From positions 1-45,123 of the forward strand of contig JAAUQL010000041.1 in the NCBI GenBank assembly GCA_012033595.1: DNA of 45,123 bases, given 5' to 3'. Position numbers and translations under genes: made by a program. The notes under the pieces were generated by a model that did not search any database, was not told where the DNA came from, and worked only from the letters and a program-made list of their open reading frames with translations. Positions within the stretch are counted from its first letter, which is position 1. Each line of letters begins with the position of its first letter. Shown here in pieces: positions 1 through 7,300 of the stretch. The stretch comes from Cyclobacteriaceae bacterium (GTDB taxonomy: Bacteria; Bacteroidota; Bacteroidia; Cytophagales; Cyclobacteriaceae).

Positions 1-46
1 TAGCCATGACGTTTGTTTGTGTGGTAACATCAAACATCATAAACTT

Positions 47-70
47 TAGCGAGGTGTCAAAGCCTCGCTA
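47..70. terminator. Candidate terminator hairpin downstream of fumarase
   Basis: A perfect 8-bp inverted repeat (TAGCGAGG at 47-54, CCTCGCTA at 63-70) with an 8-nt loop lies about 90 bp past the fumarase stop on the minus strand. It is followed by AAAGTTT on the minus strand and by TTGTATTATT on the plus strand, so it could act in either direction. The T tract is poor, so this is only a candidate. Confidence 0.4.
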
Positions 71-160
71 TTGTATTATTCCAATAACCAACTCAAGCTT
101 AAAAACTTTCCTCGGATGACAGTAATTGTATAATATGAGCTTACTGATCTGCTGATACTA

Positions 161-1765
161 TTAGAGATTTTTGAAGAAATCATTGCCTTTGTCATCTACG
201 ATTACAAAAGCCGGGAAATTGACTACTTCTATTTTCCTTACCGCTTCCATGCCCAATTCTTCAAAATCGACCAACTCTACAGATTTTATGCTTTCTTTGG
301 CCAGTATGGCTGCGGGGCCTCCTATCGAGCCGAGATAAAATCCACCATGCTTTTTGCAAGCATCGGTCACTTGCTGCGAGCGATTGCCTTTGGCCAGCAT
401 GACCAGCGATCCGCCCAGGCTTTGGAATTCATCGACATATGAATCCATACGACCAGCAGTGGTAGGTCCAAAACTACCGGAAGGCATTCCTTCGGGTGTC
501 TTGGCCGGGCCGGCATAGTATATGGGATGGTTCTTGAAATATTCAGGCATCGGCTTGCCAGCATCGATCAATTGCTTGATCTTGGCGTGGGCTATATCCC
601 TGGCCACGATGAGCGTTCCGTTGAGGCTCAAACGTGTTTTTATAGGATATTTCGATAGTTCTTTCCGGATGTCTTCCATGGGCTGATTGAGATTGATCAC
701 CACCGGTTTTTCAAGATGAGGCTCCACTTTGGGCAAAAAACGCTCCGGGTTTCTTTCTAATTCTTCCAGGAAAATCCCTTCGCTGGTTATTTTTCCCTTT
801 ATATTCCGGTCGGCGCTACAACTCACTCCCAAACCTACCGGACAAGAAGCGGCATGTCTGGGCAACCTGATTACCCGTACATCGTGCGTGAGGTACTTGC
901 CGCCAAACTGAGCTCCTACCCTGCTTTCCTGGCAAATCAATTGCACCTTTTTCTCCCATTCCAGATCACGGAATGCCTGTCCGCCTTCGTTGCCTTCGGT
1001 AGGCAGTGAATCAAGGTTACCGGTAGAGGCTTCCTTCACGGTTTTTAGAGTAGATTCTGCAGAAGTGCCCCCTATGACCAACGCCAGGTGATACGGCGGG
1101 CAAGCCGCAGTACCCAGGTCTGCAATACGATCTTTCACAAATTTGGTAAGCGCCTCATCCGTCAGCAAAGCTTTGGTTTGCTGGTACAGGAAGGTTTTGT
1201 TGGCCGAACCGCCACCTTTGGCCAAAAAGAGAAATTCATACGTGTTGCCTGGTTTGGCATATATATCTATTTGAGCCGGCAGGTTGGTGCCAGTGTTTTT
1301 CTCTTCGGTCATGGTAAAGGGCACCACTTGCGAATACCTCAGGTTACGTGTTTTGTAGGTTTCATATATGCCTTTCGAAAGGTGCTCGGCATCATCAGCA
1401 CCTGTCCATACGTTCTCCCCCTTTTTGCCCATCACTATAGCGGTGCCGGTATCCTGACAGGTAGGCAGTTGTCCTTCTGAGGAGACGACCTGGTTTTTAA
1501 TGAGGGTATATGCTACAAACCGGTCATTGTCGGTGGCTTCGGGATCCTCAAGAATTTTTGAAACTTTCTCCAGATGCGAAGCTCGCAGGTAAAAGCCAAC
1601 ATCGGCCATGGCCTCTTGCGCGAGCAATTCCAGTCCCTTAGGGTCAACTTTCAGGATGCTGCGCCCATCAACTGCAATGGTCGAAACATAATCTGAAGTA
1701 AGTTTTCGATATTTTGTCTTGTCTTCTCCCAGCGGAAAAGGTTTTTGGTATTTGAAATCTGCCAT
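161..1765 (-). CDS. fumA: Fumarate hydratase, class I (iron-sulfur type)
   Basis: This 534-residue protein interconverts fumarate and malate in the TCA cycle, in the cytoplasm. Class I fumarases are [4Fe-4S] dimers of about 500-550 residues, and this one is full length. The cluster-binding cysteines expected for the family are visible: C103 in TCQDTGTA, C222 in [14 protein letters not shown], and C308/C316 in [10 protein letters not shown]. The N-terminal alpha-helical lyase domain (about residues 1-330) is followed by the beta-type swivel domain, with [11 protein letters not shown] and [10 protein letters not shown] motifs. The start [10 protein letters not shown] fits the usual N-terminus. 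The gene stands alone, with a TAnnTTTG-type promoter box about 62-69 bp upstream and a candidate terminator beyond its stop. A related class I hydratase such as tartrate dehydratase is less likely because both domains are fused in one chain. Confidence 0.95.
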   Translation of the reverse strand: MADFKYQKPFPLGEDKTKYRKLTSDYVSTIAVDGRSILKVDPKGLELLAQEAMADVGFYLRASHLEKVSKILEDPEATDNDRFVAYTLIKNQVVSSEGQLPTCQDTGTAIVMGKKGENVWTGADDAEHLSKGIYETYKTRNLRYSQVVPFTMTEEKNTGTNLPAQIDIYAKPGNTYEFLFLAKGGGSANKTFLYQQTKALLTDEALTKFVKDRIADLGTAACPPYHLALVIGGTSAESTLKTVKEASTGNLDSLPTEGNEGGQAFRDLEWEKKVQLICQESRVGAQFGGKYLTHDVRVIRLPRHAASCPVGLGVSCSADRNIKGKITSEGIFLEELERNPERFLPKVEPHLEKPVVINLNQPMEDIRKELSKYPIKTRLSLNGTLIVARDIAHAKIKQLIDAGKPMPEYFKNHPIYYAGPAKTPEGMPSGSFGPTTAGRMDSYVDEFQSLGGSLVMLAKGNRSQQVTDACKKHGGFYLGSIGGPAAILAKESIKSVELVDFEELGMEAVRKIEVVNFPAFVIVDDKGNDFFKNL

Positions 1766-1826
1766 TTTTATATAGTGGTATATTTGAAATTTGAATGACT
1801 AAGGAATATGCTTTGACGTTAGGCTG

Positions 1827-1834
1827 CAAATATA
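1827..1834 (-). promoter_or_regulatory. Bacteroidota-type -7 promoter box for fumarase
   Basis: On the minus strand the sequence TATATTTG fits the Bacteroidota sigma-ABfr -7 consensus TAnnTTTG. It lies about 62 bp before the fumarase ATG, with a TTTT-rich segment roughly 18 bp further upstream as a possible -33 element. The assignment rests on sequence match and position only. Confidence 0.45.
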
Positions 1835-2143
1835 AGGAGGCCGATTGTCTGAAAAGATGATTTTATACAGTTTTCATCAACAATTTTGGTGAAGTGAAAA
1901 AATATCCGCTTACGCAGTCATGCCGTCCTATGGTGTAGAAAGCAGTTCGGCTTTTCTACACTTTTGGAAAAAAAACAATGGGTAAACACGCGATCATACT
2001 CCTGACACCTTGCTCTTGTAAGGTGTGTTTCTTTATTTCCTTTACGGAAAATATAAAGCGCAATCAAAGATGCATCATTGCTTCTTGGATACACTTTTGC
2101 CGACGCTACAAGCTGCCTGGCAAGGTCTGCCTACCAACCGAAA
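1835..2143. other. Intergenic region with two hairpins, no gene seen
   Basis: I find no convincing gene here; a 74-codon plus-strand reading frame lacks recognisable content and overlaps the sulfatase 3' end. There are two hairpins: GTGTAGAAA (1933-1941) pairs with TTTCTACAC (1953-1961), and ACACCTT (2005-2011) pairs with AAGGTGT (2020-2026). The second is followed on the plus strand by GTTTCTTTATTTCC. They may help end transcription of the sulfatase or of an unseen transcript. Confidence 0.4.
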
Positions 2144-3599
2144 TTATAAAGTGTCGGAAGCAAATTGAAATACATCAGATTCTGTTCTTGCCTCTTGCAT
2201 GACCATTCTCAGAGAGTCAAGTAACAGGCTTTGTTCTCCGGCAAGATTGTTTTCTTCAGATGGGTCTGCTTGGAGATTGTAGAGTTCGTATTCCCCCTGA
2301 GGTTGCAAGTTCACATTGTACCTCACCAATTTCCAGTTGCCACTGCGCAACGCCTGTCTCCCGCCTTTTTCGTGGAATTCCCAGTACAAATACCTGTGCT
2401 CAGGCTGACTTTCGCCTTTTAGGGTTGGCAAAAATGAAATGCCGTCTATATGTTGCGGCTGAGGCGCACCGACGATCTCGGCCACAGTGGGCACTACATC
2501 CCAAAAAGCCGACACATGATCGGTTTGTGTGCCCGGAGCTATCACCGCCGGCCAACGGGCAATCATTGGCACGCGGATGCCCCCTTCATAAAGGTCTCGT
2601 TTATAACCCCTAAACATGCCACTGCTATCGAAATAATCAGGATCGGCGCCTCCCTCCAGATGGGGGCCATTGTCGGAAGAGAACATGATAAGTGTGTTTT
2701 TGTCCAATCCCAGCTCCCTGAGCTTTGCCACTATTTCTCCGACCTGGTCATCTAGGTAGCTGATCATGGCGGCAAAAGCCGCGTGCGATTCGGCCTGTGA
2801 GCGATACGGCCCGGTATTGAATGCTGGCCCCTCGTCCACTCCCTGATAGGCTTTCTCAGGCAAGAACTTGCCCCGGTATTTTGCATATAGCTTTCCGGAG
2901 CCAATAGTTCTGCATGAGGCAGGGCTGACGGATAAAACATAAAAAAGGTGGTATCTTGGTGGTTTTCAATAAATTGCAGCGCTTTTTGATGCATCAATTC
3001 TGGGGCATAAACTCCTTTTTGGCCATCTACATTTTCATTTAGCATCACTTTTTGCTGATTGTGCCACAGATGATAGGGGTAATAGTGATGAGCGATACGC
3101 TGACAGTTGAACCCAAAAAACTCGTCAAAACCCTGGTGGTTGGGGTCGCCTTCGGAGCCCGGGTAGCCCAATCCCCATTTGCCAAAAGCGCCGGTTACGT
3201 AGCCCCTATCTTTTAGCATTTCGGCCAGGGTGTAGGTACTTTTGGGCAAAGGCCATTGGCCTTCAGGTTGCCACTCCTTATTTCCCCGCACCGGCGTATG
3301 GCCGGTATGCAGACCCGTCATCAATGAAGACCTCGACGGAGCACAAACCGTAGAACCGGAGTAGTGCTGGGTAAACCTGATCCCCTCGGCAGCCAGCATG
3401 TCGATATGAGGTGTACTAAAATTGGTCTGTCCATAGCTACTCAAGTCTCCATATCCCAGATCATCTGCCAAAATGTAAATGATATTGGGATTGCGGACTT
3501 GCTCTACCGGCTCCTTTTTGGTAGTGCAAGCAAAAAACAAACAAGCATTGAAAGGATAAAAAGCTCGAATTTAGGCATTAGGTCAAAGTTTTTTTTCAT
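2144..3599 (-). CDS. Secreted sulfatase (arylsulfatase family), interrupted by two frameshifts
   Basis: The encoded protein is a formylglycine-dependent sulfatase, which removes sulfate esters from substrates such as sulfated polysaccharides, acting outside the cytoplasm. The catalytic motif CAPSRSSLMTG (C-x-P-S-R), the metal-binding ILADDLGYGD near the N-terminus, and GKWGLGYPG and FSSDNGPH motifs are all visible. Two one-base gaps break it: near the T4 run at 2879-2882, where adding one base joins SYMQ to KYRGKFLPEKAYQG, and near the A6 run at 3532-3537, where adding one base joins a signal segment starting at 3599 to the lipobox-like FFAC followed by TTKKEP. With both corrected the gene has exactly 486 codons including stop. 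It may be a functional lipoprotein misread by sequencing, or a genuine pseudogene; the substrate cannot be told. Confidence 0.8.
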
Positions 3600-3861
3600 A
3601 ATAATAAAATTTGTTGCTACTGGCTTAGGCCAAAAAAATTCTTATATCAACATTAGGTATCCAACAACGGCCAAATCCCCAAATGTCTTACAAGAAATTT
3701 GATAAGTGTATTCACCCGATGATCAACATGCCCTTTCAAAAACGTACCTGAACCTTTTGAAGGTAATTATGCCAAAAAGCATTAAATCGCCGGTTTAAGA
3801 TCGTGGGCAAAGAGCCAAATTTAGCACACAATTTTCACTAATCGAGAAAACAGCCTCTGAA

Positions 3862-3962
3862 CTTTGCGAACTGTCTGAATCAGGATGTGAAGGATTGCAG
3901 GATGACCAGGATTAGTGGAAAATTATAAACATCTACCCATTCCATGGTAGTAGCTGGCAGAT
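3862..3962. repeat. 101-bp direct repeat, copy 1
   Basis: Copy 1 begins CTTTGCGAACTGTCTGAATC and ends AGCTGGCAGAT. It matches copy 2 at 4045-4145 over its full 101 bp with only a handful of substitutions and no gaps by eye. The inner part contains short AGGATT/AGGATG iterations. Sequences with a CTGTCTGAATCAGGAT core are, to my recollection, dispersed in many Bacteroidota genomes; that is memory, not a search result. Neither copy encodes a protein. Confidence 0.8.
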
Positions 3963-4044
3963 TACCACACTACGCGAAAAGCTCCGTTCGCATTGATGAA
4001 GAAAAGCTGGCGCCATTGACTAAGCCAAACCCACTATTAGCCGT

Positions 4045-4145
4045 CTTTGCGAGCTGTCTGAATCAGGATGCGCAGGATTGCAGGATGACCAGGATTAGTG
4101 AAAAATTATAAACATCTACCCATTCCATGCCGGTAACTGGCAGAT
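4045..4145. repeat. 101-bp direct repeat, copy 2
   Basis: Copy 2 begins CTTTGCGAGCTGTCTGAATC and ends AACTGGCAGAT, in the same orientation as copy 1 and offset from it by 183 bp. The segment between the copies (3963-4044) is unique. The close match suggests recent duplication or insertion of a dispersed element. Confidence 0.8.
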
Positions 4146-4326
4146 GGATAATTGTATTAGTTAGTATTGACTTGATGCCACATATAGCACATTTTACACA
4201 TTTCAAGTAATTTTTACCTTGCCATTTCCTTAATTGCATTAAAATTGGAGTGACGGCCAGGATTTAAAGCTGTAGCAAACTTCTTCTTTATAAAAACCAA
4301 GCAAAATATTTCGCACGCTCAATTCG

Positions 4327-7300
4327 CTATTTAGAAACGATAAACCTTTTCTCAATGCTATTTCCTTGATCGTCAACAATTTTAATTATATATGCACCGT
4401 TTGGGTAATTTACATTTATTCCATTATCCAGTTGGTTTTCCAAAGATTGGCTATAAATCAAATTTCCCTTCAAGTTATAAATATTAATATAATATTCCTT
4501 TAATGGATTAATTTCTCCTTGTAGATACAATATATCAGAAGTCGGAACAGGATAAATACTAAAGTCAATCGCTTTAATTTCCATTGATTGTTTAACCGAT
4601 TTAGCAATTCTTAAGTTGGCGTTCTCTTCATACTCCCGAATAATTACACCATTAAAGTATGACCATGTATCGTTCGAAATACCAAAGCTAAATTCTATAT
4701 CCCCGTTTGAATTTGCAGAAACTGATTCAAAAAGCAAAGTATTGTTTTTATTGTTAATAGATTCTATAATTTTATTTTCTCCATTCACGGTGATGCGCGT
4801 TTTACGACTACCTGAACCACTTCTGCCACAAAGAAATTCCAATTGATAAATACTTGACGGGTTTAATCCTTTTAATGACATTTTGCAATTCCCGGTAGTA
4901 TAGGCCACATATCTTGCAATTTTATTTGGAAAAACGCCTCCGTCTAAGGTCAATCCATTATCAGCGACATTAATCACAGTAGAGCCGTTCAGGCCGTTAT
5001 ACAATATTAAATAAGCAGAAGTATTCTGTCCCAACGAGTCTTTCAAATCGTATCTTCGAGTGGTTTGTATTGGTATAGGAAATACAATATCATTCCATTC
5101 CGAAAGTCCGGACTTTACAGTCGAATTTGTCGCATTTAGTTTCAATACTTTTACAATTTTTGGTTCTACAGATTCTATACCTGTGGTTGCGCCTACTTCC
5201 AGACTGGTAGATGATTCGTTATTATTAGAATCTTTAGCAGTTAAACGGTAATAATATGAGGTGTTAAATTCAAGATTCTCATCTGTGAATTGGTTGGCAG
5301 CAGTGATCCCAATTACATTTTCAGAAATGGTAAGTACATTTGGCATGGTGCTTCTATATACCGTATAGGCTGCAAAATCTGATTCTATATTTTTGTTCCA
5401 CGACAAATTAATCTCATTGATAGCAGATAACCGGGCACTTATATTTTCAGGAGCTGATGGGGGCGTGATGTTTGGCAAAAAAGCTGAACTAATATTGCCG
5501 GGCAAAGATTGATTACCAGAATCGTCGGTGGCCGAAACCATAAAATAATAAACCACCCCTTCTTCTGCAGGGCTCAACGCCAATTCATAAACAAGTGGAT
5601 CATCCTTGGCAATAGTTGCCACTTGATTGTCCAGAATTTCACTGTCATTGCTGACCGTCGATACGAAAACATTGTAGGCTAAGACGTCTTCTTCGGTGGA
5701 AGGGTTCCAGGTGAGGACCAGGCTAGAGCCTACGACATTTATCAGCAGACCATCAGGCGGTGAAGGAGGAATACCATCTGCGGTGGTCATGCTTATCACT
5801 TCTGAGAGACCAGAAAAATTATCTGCGATGTCAACGGCTGTAATGCCATAAAAATATTGCGTGTCATTTTGCACGGAAGTATCAACATAAACGACTTCAG
5901 TAACATAGCTTGCTATACCTTCAGCTTCAGAAGTAGCGCTAAAAGCAGCCTGAGACCGCCATATACTATACCCATGAAAGTCAGTTTCTATATTGGCATC
6001 CCAACTGAGCTCAATTTGGTTCGATGCGTTAAGTCGGGCACTTATATTTACAGGAGCTGATGGGGGCGTGATGTTTAAGCTTTGTCCTGATACAGAATTG
6101 CCGGGAACAGATTCATTACCGGCATCATCTACCGCTGTAACCAAATAGTAATATGTCTTTTCTTCATCAACAATTTGATCAATAAACAGCAAAACGTCGA
6201 ATGTGCTGGTGTCTATTAAAAATTCATCTGAGATCGCGGGCAATTGCGCATCGTCTCTATACACGTTGTAGTGATTGACATCTATAGAGTTGCTTGCGGC
6301 CCATGTTAGGTGAATGGCGTTGAGCTCTGAAGTTAAGTTTACATTTTGCGGAGCAGATGGCGCTTGAATATCCGGGGTCACAATTTCAACAATCTCAGAA
6401 AGACCCGAGACATCGTTATTTTTATTGATAGCTACTACCCCATAGTAATAATTGGTTTCACTGAAAAGACCTGTATCAAGGTATTGATTTTCAATTATAT
6501 TGTTCCCAATTCTTTGAGCATCTCCGATAGTCATGAAAGATGTTTGAGATCGATATATATCATAGTGAGATATACCTGCTGTACCACCAGGTTGCCAATA
6601 TACTGTTGCTTGACTTGGTGCAGAAAGGTAAACGCTTAGCCCATCCGGAATTGAAGGATATTCTATTAATTCAAGTAAAAATGCTTCTTTTGTCTCGCTG
6701 GGTGAAGATTCATTTAAGTTTTCGTCAACAGCAGTCAGAAAGTAAGAATAGACAATGTTATATAGGGTCGAATGATCCTCAAATGAAGTTACCGATGGAT
6801 CGACGGACTGAATTAATTGCGGGATTTCACCAGGAATAAATCGATACACATTTACACTCGTTACCGCTATAGATTCGCTTGGTACCCAGGATAGTGATAT
6901 GCTTAAACTATTAGCGGATAATAAAAGTGATGTCGGGGGAAGCAATGGATTTGATGGCTGCTTTGTAAATGAGACTTTATCAGAAATATCAGAATAATTA
7001 CCTGACTGATCCAGCACAACTATCCAGTAGAAATATTCTATTCCTTCATTCAATGTGGAATCAATAAAACTGCTTGAGCTTACATTATTCTGCAATAAAA
7101 ACTCCAATTGACCATTCGAATACAAATCACCTTCTGCCCTATAAATGGCATATCCGCCCAAGTCAGGTTCATCTGATGGCTGCCAGCTAAGCATAGGATT
7201 TCCGGTCTGCGATTCTGTATTTATTTGAAAACCAGGAACTGCCGAAGGTGGAGTGATATCACCTTCTAATTTATTATACTCTTCAACAACCAGTGCCGTT

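Larger units (their letters stand above)
3600..4326. other. Gene-poor region carrying a direct repeat pair
   Basis: About 730 bp between the sulfatase and the large T9SS gene hold no convincing reading frame. The main content is two 101-bp direct repeat copies, listed separately, plus A/T-rich sequence around 4150-4260. No promoter for the sulfatase could be identified with confidence. Confidence 0.5.

Noticed and set aside
1978-2202. 74-codon plus-strand frame with several cysteines
   Set aside because: It overlaps the sulfatase 3' end and two hairpins and shows no family pattern.
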